The notes: generated by a model from the sequence alone, not told the origin. Counted from the first letter of the stretch, positions 24,631 to 36,499 are shown. The stretch is DNA of 64,000 bases from Crambe crambe (GCA_963924555.1 OZ004591.1:2232001-2296000), one strand, 5' to 3'. Program-made: numbers and translations.

Positions 24631-24701
24631 AAGCATGCGGTGAAGACCTGTTAGCAAAGAAATGCAGAAAAGATGACATCTTTATCAGTCCAGTGAAGAT
24701 G
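24631..24701 (+). other. Conserved exon-like segment, family unknown (copy A)
   Basis: An ATTAG acceptor and GTAAGT donor frame an open segment reading ACGEDLLAKKCRKDDIFISP. Copy B has the same segment at 61832-61902 with a few substitutions. It lies upstream of the succinyl-CoA-ligase-like exons and could belong to the same broken gene, but I do not recognise it. Confidence 0.35.
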
Positions 24702-24932
24702 GTAAGTTTGCCGACAGTCCGCGTGTCTCTTTGTGGATTAGATCATAGATATAGATCGACTAGGCTGGCTCTGCAGGAGGCTGAAGATCTGTAGTTAGTA
24801 AGGTGGTGTTGTGCTAGTTCCTGAGGTCGATGAATAGGGGAAAGTTTGGACATTCTTTCTTTCCCTGTTTTGTATTTTTGTGATCATTTCTAAGTTTCAA
24901 TCATTAAAATGATATTTCAATATCTAAATTAG

Positions 24933-26355
24933 TTTGCAGAACAAATGCGAGTCCATATGGAATGTGAAATGATGTTGAAGAAGGATGCCATGATGGAGAT
25001 TAATCCCACGGTAGAGACACTGGACACCTCATGGAAGAAAAGAGGTTAGTAAGAAAAAGTTATGTAGGATGAGAGAAGAGAAGGAAGAAGGGTATGAGAG
25101 TAGGAAAGATGCGACTGTAACTATGGAGAGGGTGAAGAGGGAGGAGGGTGGGATGTGTGTGTGCAGATGAGAGTGAGGGAAAGAGGAGTGTGTGGGATGC
25201 ATGATGTGAGGTGTGCGGAAAGAAAAGAATTTTGTGACCAAAAAATGTATAGCTGTGGATAGGCTTGATTCTATTATGCTGGCATAAATGTGGCATAAGA
25301 GGTACTCCCTAGTATCAGGCTTAATGAGGTGAATATTAGGACATGACTGGCGAGGTCAAGGAAGCAAGCATGTAATGTATGCCTCCATTAAACACTTACT
25401 TCAGGTGTATAAAGAGAAAATCCAAATCTACATAATTATGAACAGTAAAATTTAAAATTCCCCACCCCACCTTAGAAAGTTTTCTAAATGGAGCCCTGAA
25501 TGGGATTCCCTCTTTTGTTCTTTTTCAACCACTTTTAGTCTGGTGTATGTATAGGGTGATTTGTGGAAGTGCCTGGGGCTGGCTGCGCCAGACTAAGTGG
25601 CTCATGAGACTAGGATTAGAAATGGAGTAACAATGGTGGCGTATCTATTCTCCCAGTCATGTGACTGATCATGTAACTCATGCCCACTGCTGGACTGGGC
25701 TTTATTTGGAAGTCTGATTTTACCTACCTATTTTATGTATCTTGCTGGTACAGTGTACCTATCTATGGTGTAACCTTGGTTATCCACACCTCCTTTATCC
25801 AGAACCTATATGTGACGATAGTTCCATGTCTTTTCAATTAGCCATATCTTAAACATGCCGATGAAATGACTTGAAATTTCTGTCATGTGTTCGATGTATT
25901 ATTTCACCCTCAAGGTGACTAGTTACGAGTCCTGGAGAGCTGAAGTGGGTACATCTTTCTCTGAGGGATTGGTCTCAGGAAGATGATCGTGTCGATATTC
26001 CAGGGTCACATTACAGTCCCCATGGTGATATTTATATAGAAGAGGACACTCCATCAGAGATGTGCAAGGAAGGAGTGGACATAGTAAATGGTGAGTGATT
26101 TTATCATCATTGTGGAGATCACTACCATACTTGTAGGCACACAGTGAACATGTCAATGGATAGACACTGAAGGTCCATTCATACTGTATACCGTATGGCT
26201 GGATATTTCCAAGGATTAATTATGATTTGGTTATATTAGGTTGCGGAACAAATGCCGAGTCTGTATTGAATATGAAATGATGTTGAAGAAGGATGCCACG
26301 ATGATGGAGATTAATCCCATGGTAGAGACACTGGACACCTCATGGAAGAAAAGAG
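24933..26355 (+). pseudogene. Succinyl-CoA ligase beta-like exon fragments, unit 2
   Basis: Three exon-like pieces: 24933-25044 (EMMLKKDAMMEINP), 25915-26090 (GDIYIEEDTPSEMCKEGVDI) and 26240-26355 (LKKDATMMEINPMVETLD). The family is the ATP-grasp beta subunit of succinyl-CoA ligase, where E-I-N-P contributes to metal and nucleotide binding. The order of the last two is that of the real gene, with a short intron between. The 26,240 copy is shifted between its AEQMPSLY half and its LKKDATMM half, so one reading frame cannot span the exon. The duplicated EINP exon and missing flanking exons mark this as pseudogene material. Confidence 0.55.
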
Positions 26356-26707
26356 GTACATACGAGGAAATTGCAATAAGCATTGCTAAACTCATAAGGA
26401 GAGAGGTATGTTTGATGATAGGATGAGAGAGGGGAAGGAAGAAGGGTATGGGAGTAGGAAAGAGGCGACTGTGTAACTATGGAGAGGGTGAAGAGGGAGG
26501 ATGGTTGGAAAAGAAGTAAGATGTGTGTGTGCAGATGAGAATGAGGGAGAGAGGAGTGTGTGGGATGGATAAGAACAGAGGATGTGAGGTGTACGGAAAG
26601 AAAAGATACCCAATGACTGGAAAAAAAATTTTGTGACCAAAAAATCACTAAAACATGATTAAGTGTATAGCTGTAGATATGCTGGCATAAATAGTGGCAT
26701 AAGAGGT

Positions 26708-27250
26708 GTGGGAGTGCGGGTCCTCATATAACTGGGCCCCACAGGCCCTTAATCACTGGGGATATATGGGGATGAGCATAGTGATTTAGGGACCCTCAGA
26801 TTTGTCAATTGTTATTATAAATAACAAGAGACAACAATACAGCTTTAATTAGTTATAATCATAGAAGAATGATAGTCAATGTCCAAATCAAATGTAGTTG
26901 GTATTAGTTCACAACTTTTTATGATACCATTAATAGGACAAAATGCCGTATCTTCTTGGCCACTCCACTCTGGCATTTTTATACATTTACAGAAGAGCTT
27001 CATCTTCATCGTTGTTGATGCAATGTGTAGCTATGGTATGTCTCTGTACTCTGATCATATCTAGTATGCATTGTAGAATAGCTAATGCATTTTCTCAATT
27101 GACTTCAGCTGTCCAGCTTCATGCTGCACCATTAGCCTTGGTTTCTTCTTTCCGATTATTATAACGAAGGTGACCAGCATCAGTACTTTATGGACCCCAC
27201 GGGGGCTCTATTTCACTAGTGATGTGGGGATGGGGTCCCTAAAAATAGGG
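26708..27250. mobile_element. ~540-bp insertion, probably a non-autonomous element
   Basis: Paralogous DNA at 25,296-25,320 reads CATAAGAGGT directly into ACTCC(C/T)TAG, while here about 540 bases intervene. Its beginning (GTGCGGGTCCTCATATAACT) is also found at the very end of the window (63,941 on). I see GGACCC-type motifs near both ends but no clean inverted repeats. Short open frames inside are not convincing genes. Confidence 0.5.
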
Positions 27251-27734
27251 GACTCCTTAGCATCAGGCTTAATGAGGTGAATATTAGGGCATGACTGGCG
27301 AGGTCAAGGAAGCAAGCATGTAATGTATGCCTCCATTTAACACTTCAAGTGTATGAAGAGAAAAATTAACTTTTTCTAAATCTACATATTTATGAACAGT
27401 AAAATTTCCCACTAATCCTCCGCCCCTTTATTGTCTAGATCACTGATTTTTCCCATCCTTATAAAGTGTTCTAAATGGAGCCCTGAATGGGATTCCCTCT
27501 TTTGTTCTTTTTCAAGTCCACTTTTAGTCTGGTGTATGTATCCTGTATGAGTGGATCAATTCCATGTGTATGATTTGTGACAAATTTAATGATGATCTGT
27601 GTACAATATCTGAACCCACTTTCTGTACTCTATGCTCCTCTTATGAGACCAGCTTTGTGGCTTCTATGACACATGCATTATATTACCCTCTATCTATTCT
27701 CCTAGTCATGTGACTGATCATGTAACTCATGCCC

Positions 27735-27836
27735 CAGAGGAGGTCCGACATCCGGGTGTCAATATGCATATCAGCAAATTAGCATCACGTGGTGAGTATT
27801 GAATTGAATTGACACCCGGGTGTCGGACCTCCTCTG
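27735..27836. mobile_element. 102-bp MITE with 9-bp target duplication
   Basis: The ends CAGAGGAGGTCCGACATCC and, on the other strand, CAGAGGAGGTCCGACACCC form inverted repeats of about 28 bases with one mismatch. CTCATGCCC flanks both sides (27726-27734, 27837-27845). The empty site (CTCATGCCCACTG) is present at about 25,677 and 62,903. A 9-base duplication with CAG...CTG ends suggests a Mutator- or hAT-related parent. Confidence 0.85.
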
Positions 27837-28089
27837 CTCATGCCCACTGCTGGACTGGGCTTTATTTGGAAGTCTGATTTTACCTATTATGTGTCTTGCT
27901 GGTACAGTGTACCATAGATGGTAGAGCACTCTACTATCTATGGTGTAACCTTGGTGATCCACACCTCCTTTATCCAGAACCTATATGTGACGATAGTTCC
28001 AGGTCTTTTCAATTAGCCATGTCTTAAACATGCTGATGAAATGACTTCAAATTTCTGTCATGTGATCTATATATTATTTCACCCTCAAG

Positions 28090-28843
28090 GCAACTAGTTA
28101 TGAGTCCTGGAGAGCTGAAGTGGGTACATCTTTTCTCTGAGGGATTGGTCTCAGGAAGATGATCGTGTCAATATTCCAGGGTCACATTACAGTCCCCATG
28201 GTGATATTTATATAGAAGAGGACACTCCATCAGAGATGTGCAAGGAAGGAGTGGACATAGTAAATGGTGAGTGATTTCATCATCCTTGTTGAGATCACTA
28301 CCATACTTGTCACAGTGTACACTGAAGGTCCATTCATACTGTTTACCATAATGGCTGGATATAATTTCCAAGGATTAAAGGTTTTATGATTTGGTTTGAT
28401 TTCTTATTCACCATCAGTTATGGATGAGTACATCCCTTTAATTATGGCTGTACTTCTTGTAAATAGTTGTAGTGTTCCGGCCATTGTTGGTTTGGTATCT
28501 CCTACCTACTCTGTTTATCTACTGAGCAATGAGCATGCCCACTGCTGGACTGGGCTTTATTTGGAAGTCTGATTTTATGTAAGTATGTGCTTCTGGAGTC
28601 ATCTTTCGTAAGGTTGTGTTGTGTTAGTTCCTGATGTTACTTTCTTTTTCCTGTTTGTGTTTTTGTGATCACAACATCCGTTTCAGTCATGAAGTGGCAA
28701 AAAATGATAATTTAATTTCTAAATTAGTGTGCAGAGCAAATGCCAAGTCTGTATGAAATATGAAATGAAATTGAAGAAGGATGCCACGATGATGGAGATT
28801 AATCCCATGGTAGAGACACTGGACACCTCATGGAAGAAAAGAG
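28090..28843 (+). pseudogene. Succinyl-CoA ligase beta-like exon pair, unit 3
   Basis: An IEEDTPSEMCKEGVD-type exon (28090-28266, donor GTGAGTG) is followed by an EINP exon (28728-28843). The second is frame-broken: AEQMPSLYE and MKLKKDATMMEINPMVET lie in different frames. A purine tract follows as in the other units. Derived by local duplication of the unit at 25.9-26.6 kb. Confidence 0.55.
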
Positions 28844-29479
28844 GTACATACGAGGAAATTGCAGTAAATATTGCTAAACTCGTAAGGAAAGAGTTATGAA
28901 GGATGAGAGGGTGAGAGAGGGGAAGAAAGAAGGGTATGGGAGTGAGAAAGAGGTGACTGTGACTGTGTAGCTATGAAGAGGGAAGAGGGTTGGAATAGAA
29001 GTGGGATGTGGATATGCAGATGAGATTGAGGTGTGTGGGATGGATAAGAACAGAGGATGTGAGGTAGAAAAGATCCCCTATGGCTATCTCTAAAAGTGAC
29101 AATGCATAGACACTTACTCCTATCCCCTGCAGGAAATTTTTACTTGGAATGTACATAATAATGAATCCTCCTCCACCCCTTTATTGTCTAGAGCCCTGAT
29201 TTTCCCATCCTTAGAAAGTGTTCTAAATGGAGCCCTGAATGGGATTCCCCACTTTTAGTCTGGTGTATGTATCTGTTTCATGTATATGATGTGTTCAGTG
29301 CTCTTATTAGAATATCTGAACCCCATTTCTCTCTTGCTTGACCACTGTGTTTCCATGGAGCTTTGAAGGAATCAACTATTCTTTCACATAGTCTTGTGTG
29401 AAATCCCATGGTAACATATCTTCTTATGAATCCAGTTCTATCATACAGGTCTACCAGTACCCAATTGAGAAGCTTTCCA

Positions 29480-29768
29480 GACATTATCGTGTTTTCATTC
29501 ATCTCCCTCTCTCGGTCATTGGCACATTCTTCAGCTTTGTGGTCATGAATCTGTGCCTGGAAGGCCAGCTGTAAGTTAGCTGTTTTTGCATCATTCATAG
29601 TGTCTCTGTAGACATCATAATTGAGATGACTACATTTCAGCCCAAGCAAAATACCTAAAAGAGATGAGCATGCAATTAACCTCAGTAGTTCATGATAAGG
29701 AGAAAGCAATAGACTTGCTCAGTAAGCAAGAGAAAACTTTGACTGCTAAGCAACAGAATGTTGGAAAT
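29480..29768. other. Two coding-like helical segments on opposite strands
   Basis: On the plus strand 29641-29768 follows a TTTCAG acceptor and reads YLKEMSMQLTSVVHDKEKAI and LLSKQEKTLTAKQQN, a coiled-coil-like pattern. On the minus strand, roughly 29,580 to 29,480, after a TTACAG acceptor, the text reads LAFQAQIHDHKAEECANDRE, also helical. Neither belongs to a recognised family and both lack neighbours to splice to. They could be fragments of a captured gene. Confidence 0.25.
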
Positions 29769-30087
29769 GTAGTACAAAGTGGCTGCTGGGTTACACTAAT
29801 GTGGTATCACCATCTTGTGAAACCAGTTTCTTGGTGCAAGCTCTGCCACTGGAGTACTGTACTCGTGTGTGCAATGGTGCCAGTGGAAAGACTGTTATCA
29901 GGGGGTGTGTAATCTTTTAAGAATGTGTGTGATAGGGTTACACACTCAACACTCTATTCTAGTCTACTCTCCTGAAATGCAATCTCCTCTGAATCCTTGG
30001 AAATATCCAGCCCTACTGCGTACAGTATGAATGGACCTTCAGTGCCTGTCCATTGACATGCTCACTGTGTGCCAAACATCTACTTAC

Positions 30088-30179
30088 CATTTACTATGTC
30101 AACTCCTTCTGAGAGAGTGTTTCTAACATCTTCTTCTATAAAACATCACCATGGTGACTGGCATGTGACCCTGGAATAA
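30088..30179 (-). pseudogene. Inverted succinyl-CoA ligase-like exon fragment
   Basis: Read on the minus strand, the segment gives the end of the IEE...KEGVD exon and a GTAAGTA donor, and its flanks (29,990-30,245) are the complement of intron sequence seen at 26,100-26,210 and 19,320-19,370. A small local inversion inside the array therefore took place. Several substitutions break the frame. Confidence 0.5.
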
Positions 30180-30935
30180 TATTAATGACAACATCAAGTG
30201 CACGTATGTAGTCCACTACCAGGTCCACACAATCACCCTACAGGAGTAACTTGCTTATTCATGTGCATAGCTTATGGAATGATCTGTACTTCCTGTAAAT
30301 GACTGTAGTGTTCCTTTGTCACTAATATATTTGGTATTCTTACTGAGCAATGAGCATGGACTGGGCTTTATTTGGAGGTCTGATTTAACCTATATCTTGC
30401 TGCTAGATTCTGGCTGTGCTTTCTGGAATTGTATCAGTGTGCTGGGTCTATATTGAAAGTGATACTTGTATGGTAAGGTGTGGCAGTTCATGCAAGTGTA
30501 TATGCCACTGTACACTGAGTCCACGTTCATGTTTTCTCGCTGGACATTCACATCCACACAAATAAATCAAGGCATAGTCACTGGATTGTCAGGTTTATTC
30601 CAAGGAATTTACGTTTCGATGATGCATCATAAGTCAATGCTAACACTTATGGACCAGAAAATGTGCCCCAGGGGTGAGGGAGATATTAGGGGAGATGTTT
30701 GTACAAGTAGTGAATGGATATTCTACTGATTCAGTCCCTGATCAATTTTAATCAGCTTAATAAATTAGTCACATCTCCAAATATGTTGATAAAATAATTA
30801 TTACTTCAAACTCCTTTCACGTGTTGTATGTATAATGGTTGGACTATCTCCTCACCAACTTCCAGTCTCAAGGCTACTAGTAATCATGAGTTAAAGTGGT
30901 CATATTTGATTCCTGTCATATTTATTGTCTTTCAG

Positions 30936-31010
30936 GTTGTAGAACAATCCCGAGTCTGTATGAAATGGAGAAGTATGCCATGATGATGGAGATTAATCCC
31001 ATGAAAAGAG
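30936..31010 (+). pseudogene. Shortened EINP exon fragment, unit 4
   Basis: After TTTCAG the sequence matches the EINP exon (SLYEME, then AMMMEINPM), but the front is frame-shifted and the VETLDTSW part is deleted before AAAAGAG/GTACG. It is a remnant of the same ATP-grasp exon as at 34,549. Confidence 0.45.
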
Positions 31011-31558
31011 GTACGCATGTAGCTAACATGACATCACATGTACTTGGACAACTGATGGGAACAAGATAAGAGGTGTGGCAGGGGGCGGGGATGATGTCAT
31101 GTGATAGGTACATGTATACAGTGGAATCCAGTTACCCTTGGGACTGAACAAAATGGTTGCTCTACAGAGGTGGTCCTTTCACACTGTATGTCTGTCTTTG
31201 AGACTATTCATTTGGACATCAAATACTAACTCATGAGTGACCTGCTAAGTTGGGTTCCACTGTACTGAGGGTTTTTACTACACCCTTACTCCCCTATGAA
31301 GTGCAACTTTTGCAAGCTTAATCATTGTCACATTTAATCACATGCAAAATGCTCCCCACACTCCCCCTTCATTGTTCAGAGTCCTGATTTTGCCCCCTCC
31401 TTAGAAACATCTCTCCATACGTACATCCCTGATTATGTTTGTCTTCATGATTGCAGTGGTGTTCTTTTCTCCGATGGACTGGTCTCATGAAGATTCACAC
31501 TGGCATCAGGTACATCATAGGCTGTCTTTGTGAGCATTTCTTTATCGTACATATAAAA

Positions 31559-31589
<31 letters not shown>

Positions 31590-32482
31590 CATACACTGTA
31601 CAATGGAACCTCTCACACTTTTCTCCTTGTCCCATTACAATACACATCTCTATATATGTCACTGTGTGTCCACCCTTAAGTAAGGACACCTCTCTAATCT
31701 GTATGCTCCCAAAGGTGTCTACATTGAGAATGTGATGCAAGTGTGTTATGTAACATTAGGCCCACCAGGCACATGTCCATGTGGTCATGATTCAGTGACC
31801 CTTTACCATATATGCCATTTCTGGCTAGCTGCCCAATGAGTATTAACCTAACACTGGAAGATAATGTAAACCTCTGAAGTCCTAACCCTCAGCAAACAGC
31901 TTAGTATCAATAAAATTGTGTATCAGATGCGTAATATGGAGCAGATCACCAGCAGGAGGTAGTCAGCCTAAAGCCTTATAGATGAGTAGTAGGTAATGGT
32001 TGGCATCACAGTGTGCATTGTATGGAGTGTTATGGTGTTGGAAATCTTGTCCTTCTTTCTGGAATAAAACCTTTTCCAAAATTGGCTAATGTAACAGATA
32101 CACTGAGGGTTAATGAGTCTGGACATTGTCTGTTGCACTGACTATCACAAGGTGCTATATCACTGCCCATAACTTAAGTTGACTGCACAAGCTTCAGCTT
32201 TCACATAGAAACATGTAACTGCACTGTTACTCCTTGTGAACTAACAATACAGTGGAACCTGACTTAGTGTCCACACAGAGTCAACAAGTCATCTACGTTC
32301 ACCTCATACCGGTCAAGATGAAAAGTCCAACCTAATATAAATCTGGTGACTTTGTAAAGGGACACCTCTGTATAGCAACCACTTTATTGAGTCCCATTAT
32401 AACCAGGTTCTGCTCTATGTGAATGTACATAAAATGCTTATCTATTTCTACACTTCCAATATGTCAATGCTGTATTTATTAG

Positions 32483-32548
32483 GGGAAGGGATCATTGCAG
32501 CTGCTCAGGAGAGGAACCTCAGAATACCCATAGTAGTCGGACTCCAAG
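32483..32548 (+). pseudogene. Succinyl-CoA ligase C-terminal exon fragment
   Basis: Between TTATTAG and GGTAAGG an open exon reads GEGIIAAAQERNLRIPIVVG then LQ. This matches the conserved stretch near the end of succinyl-CoA ligase beta chains (GIxxAxxxLxxxIPxVVRLxGT). It is in frame with phase 1 at both ends and has glycine where the family has arginine in VVRL. No other exon of this part of the gene was found in the window. Confidence 0.55.
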
Positions 32549-33259
32549 GTAAGGAAATCACTCTACCAGTCACGAAAGTTCCCCTCTGCATGCTTATGAT
32601 AAGAAATTGATATTGACCGAACTCCCAGTTTGTCCTAACATTTAACTGGACATTGCATCAGTGTGCATTTGACTTACTCTTGACAAGCCCTTTTGTCCTG
32701 ATAAACAAATAATGACCAGGCATATGCCAATATTGGCCAGAAAGTGTCAGGTATCAGGTTGTTATCATAAGCTGTGCTCTGAAGTATCCTGTGTGTATCA
32801 CTTGAGGAGTTTGTACATATTCCTCAATCCCTTACTAGACATGTTCATAACACTATGCCAGCTGTAATCCTGGTCTCTTGATCCAACTGAACCCCTTGAT
32901 CCCCACCAAAATTTACAAGCGGTTATCCCCACCAGATAGGTATGTAGTCCTACTCAGAAGAATTCCTGGAAGTCTACTTGTCCCCATTGTAATCCTGCCC
33001 TCATATGATCATCTCCTTTTGAATCTTCTCCTTACCAGATACGGAATCCCTTCTCCACATCGTTTGACATTGTTTTTGTTGACTACAAAATTCATTAAAT
33101 GTCCCTCACCAATATCCCCACTAATCCAGCACCATGTGAAAGCAGAATTGGTTAAAGAGCAGGCTTACCCCACAATGCACTGCATTTGTCTAGTTATTTT
33201 GAGGATTGTGCAACATAGCACACACAGTGGTTAAGTCCTTCTGTTGTGAGACTTTTGTA

Positions 33260-33770
33260 TTACTCTCTTATATACCAGTTATGTATGTATAATCTCTCTA
33301 TGTACCCCTCTTGTGAAACCATCATTGTGGGTTCTTCTATACTAGTGTTATATCAGCATCCTCTGTATACCCCTATTGTGAAACCAGCATTGTGAATTCT
33401 CTCACTAGTCTAGTGTTGTATCATCCTCTTGTGAAACCAGTTATAATGCATAAATATTCTTTCTAGACTCCTCTTGTGAGACCACCATTGTGGGTTCACT
33501 AATTATGTCATCCTCTGTGAAGCAAGTTTCATTAAATATCTATATCCTCTTGTGTTATGACACTAACATTGTATCACCCTCTAGTATCACCCTCCAGTTA
33601 TATGAATTCTTTCTATGCTCCTTTTGTTAGACTAACGTTGTGGGTTACATTCTGTGATGTTACCCTCTTGTGGGTCCAGTTTCATTAATCATCATTTATT
33701 CTATACCCCTCTTGTGAAACCACCAATGTTATTTGGTTAGCATTGTAATGAAATCAGCATTCACTCTATA
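33260..33770 (+). repeat. Densest cluster of the CTCTTGTGAAACCAG minisatellite
   Basis: About ten degenerate copies alternate between a CCAGCATTGTGGGTTC form and a CCAGTTNCATTAAT form, so the higher-order unit is a dimer of roughly 75-90 bases. Spacing and sequence vary, indicating age. The same motif is spread across 21.6-39 kb. No coding frame is shared between units. Confidence 0.6.
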
Positions 33771-34027
33771 TGAACCAGCAGTGTGAGTTTAATAAACCAT
33801 ACAAGCTCTGCCAATGCAGTACTGTAGGCAAGTGTAGAATGGTTCTAGTGGAAAGACTGTTATCAGGGGGTGTGTAATCTTTTGAAGTGTGCGTGTGATA
33901 GGGTTACACACTCAACACTCTCGTCTCCTGAAAATGCAATCTCCTCTGAATTCCTGTAGGATGATTGTGTGGACAGAACCTGAACCTGGTGGTGGACTAC
34001 ATTCACTTGATTGTGTCATTATTTCAG

Positions 34028-34651
34028 AGACACTCTCTCAGAGATGAACAAGGAAGGAGTGGACACAGTAATTGGTGAGTGATTTTCATCATCTCACTGC
34101 CATGCTTGTTGGCACACAGTGAACATGTCAATGGACAGACACTGAAGGTCCATTCATACTGTATACCATAGTCAATGTCTTACTTATTCATGTGCATAGC
34201 TTTCAAAATGTGCATATTGGCCTGTAAACGACTGCAATGTTCCTTTGTCATCACTAATAATATTACTTTTGGTTTGATATCCTTTTATTTTTACTGAGCA
34301 TGCCCACTGCTAGACTGGGCTTTATTTAGAAGTCTGCTTGTGACACTTGTATGGTAAGGTGTGGTAGTTCATGCAAGTGTATAATGTACAACAAGTTCCA
34401 CTGTACACTGACTCACTTCATCACTATATTCTCCAGTTTGGTGATCATGTTCAGTGCTTGCTTGCTGGACATTCACATCCACACAAACAACATAGTCACT
34501 AGATTGTCAATGCTGTCACCAAACTTCAGCCAAGTATTTGATTTCTAGGGTGCAGAACAAATGCTGGGTCTGTATGAAATGGAGAAGGATGCTACGATGA
34601 TGGAGATTAATCCCATGGTGGAGACACTGGACTCCTCAGGGAAGAAAAGAG
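34028..34651 (+). pseudogene. Succinyl-CoA ligase beta-like exon pair with an intact EINP exon, unit 5
   Basis: 34028-34074 is a shortened KEGVD exon. 34549-34651 is the best-preserved EINP exon of the window: it is open throughout and reads AEQMLGLYEMEKDATMMEIN then PMVETLDSSGKK, phase 1 at its end. The family normally has about two more residues (LF or FL) between LYE and KDATM. The lack of N-terminal and C-terminal exons nearby still argues for a gene fragment. Confidence 0.55.
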
Positions 34652-34956
34652 GTATGCATGTAGCTAGCATGACATCACATGTACTTGGACAACTGATGGG
34701 AAAGAGATAAGAGATGGGGCAGGGGGTAGACTGCTTAAACACAATACATGCTTACAGCTTCTCAAGCTGTTAAGAAGTGCTATTAACAGGACTTTGAGTG
34801 AACCTACAAAACCAACACAAGTGCGAATAGGGTAGAACCTGTAAGTGGTGAGAATTTTTAGTGGCACGCATCATTAAGAGTGTTTATTCCATTCACGCAT
34901 GTGCATAGAGTTTAGATGAACATCTCTCCATACATCTCTGATTATGTTTGCCTTCA

Positions 34957-35097
34957 TGATTGCAGTGGTGTGTATGGATGCCTGAACAAAAGTCTTTACT
35001 CCGAGGGACTGGTCTCATGAAGATTCACACTACCCATGCTGCAATCAATTACATCATAGGCTGTCTTGGTGAGCATTTCTTTATTGTACATATAAAA

Positions 35098-35128
<31 letters not shown>

Positions 35129-35138
35129 CATACATACA
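34957..35138 (+). repeat. Exon-like unit plus TACA microsatellite, third copy
   Basis: Same WMPEQKSLLRGTGLMKIH segment and (TACA)n as at 20,056, with a 3-nt difference in the THAA region. A transposon is inserted just downstream at 35,237, which separates this copy from its usual 3' repeat (continued at 36,112). Confidence 0.6.
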
Positions 35139-35236
35139 CTGTACAATGGAACCTCTCAATGTGGACTCCCTGAAACACTTGTGTCATCAGGACACTTTTC
35201 TCCTTGTCCCACATCTCTACATACGTAAGTAGCTAC

Positions 35237-36111
35237 ATAGATAGTAGACACGGAACAGGATTGGAAACTTAATACTACCATGCGCGTGCTATCCGTGTTT
35301 GCCGGGAAATTTTGGCGCGAGATATGAATGCATAGTTATTAGTTACCACATAGTTAAGGATGAGTTCTGCAAAAGATATCAAGAGTAGATATCAGTCTAG
35401 TAGCTTAATATTAGCTGGGCTAGAGTGTTTCCATGTTGTGTTTCTATAAAAATAATAAAATTTAATATCTAGCTAGACAGTACAAATCTATGAGATTCAG
35501 TATCTCAAGGATTTTGAAAGATGAAGAGTTTAGTCTTCCTCTCCAGCCATCTATAGATACCCATTCTTGTGCAGAGAGCTTTATGGAGTGGATAATAAAA
35601 CATGATAATGCAAATAAATAATAGAAATGTAATAATAATAACTATTTAACCCATAGTTTAACACTGCAATCAAAAAAAAACTAACAGCTATGAATCAATA
35701 TAACATATATCATCCGATAGACAAACTATTATACTACTAAAAGATACCAAATACTTGACTTCTAAATTTATGCGAGTCCTGTTTTAGTCCCACAAATTGG
35801 TAGGCCTATAAAATCTTTAGCAACATATCCTACACCAAGAACAATTACTACACTCTTTATTTCAGTCTATTCCAGTAAGAAACTTTACCTTCCAAACTTC
35901 TATAGGATAAAATTGCTAGAAAAGTACTTGCACTCGTAGCTCTAGTCCCACAAAGTCTGTACCTCTCTTCCTCAGAAAATGTATTGCGACAATAGGGCTA
36001 AATTTTCTATGGTTACAACGCGGATAGCATGCGCGAAATGTATTAGCTTAATGGGCGTGACGTCACATGACGTAGGCAGTTTCCAATCCTGTTCCGTGTC
36101 TAATATCTATG
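35237..36111. mobile_element. ~875-bp non-autonomous DNA transposon
   Basis: The left end ATAGATAGTAGACACGGAAC and the complement of the right end (CATAGATATTAGACACGGAA) continue as matched inverted repeats of about 34 bases. GTAGCTAC flanks both sides (35229-35236, 36112-36119), a 7-8 base target duplication typical of hAT-like elements. Empty sites exist in paralogous repeats at about 20,350 and 22,790. The interior has no transposase frame. Secondary inverted motifs occur inside each end (GCGCGTGCTATCCG and CGGATAGCATGCGC). Confidence 0.8.
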
Positions 36112-36499
36112 GTAGCTACTAGGCCACCAGACACATGTCCACATGGTTTCAGTGACCCTTTACCATAAATTCTTTATGGCTCCCCAAGCATATACATTTA
36201 GTTTTCTCAGGATTTTGAGTATGTATTCCTCAATCCCTTGCTAGACATGTTAATAACATACAGTGTACGTACTTTGCCAGCTGTAATCCTGGTCTCTTGA
36301 TCCAACTGAACCCCTTGACTTTTTTTTGTCCCCACTAAAACTTTATAAGCAGTCATCCCCACCAGATAGGTATGTCGTGTGCTATGATCCTACTCAGAAG
36401 AATTCCTGGAAGTATACTTGTCCCCATCAGATACGTGCTGTAATCCTGCCCTCATCTCCTTATGAATCTTCTCCTTACCAGATACAGAATCCCTTGACT

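Larger units (their letters stand above)
1..26772 (+). repeat. Copy A of a ~40.3-kb tandem segmental duplication
   Basis: Base 1 onward matches 40,292 onward in the same orientation, and 26,713-26,772 matches the last 60 bases of the window. Coding exons and introns from the Kelch start to about 15,150 align with only scattered substitutions and small indels. Differences are discrete: copy A has an extra block from about 15,150 to 23,575, a MITE at 24,057, and lacks several insertions present in copy B. High intron identity suggests a recent duplication or later gene conversion. An assembly artefact cannot be excluded from sequence alone, but paralog-specific insertions argue for two real loci or alleles. 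Confidence 0.9.

Noticed and set aside
26879-27164. Overlapping open frames inside the 26.7-27.25 kb insertion
   Set aside because: Short, unrelated to known transposases, and inside an insertion absent from the paralogous unit.
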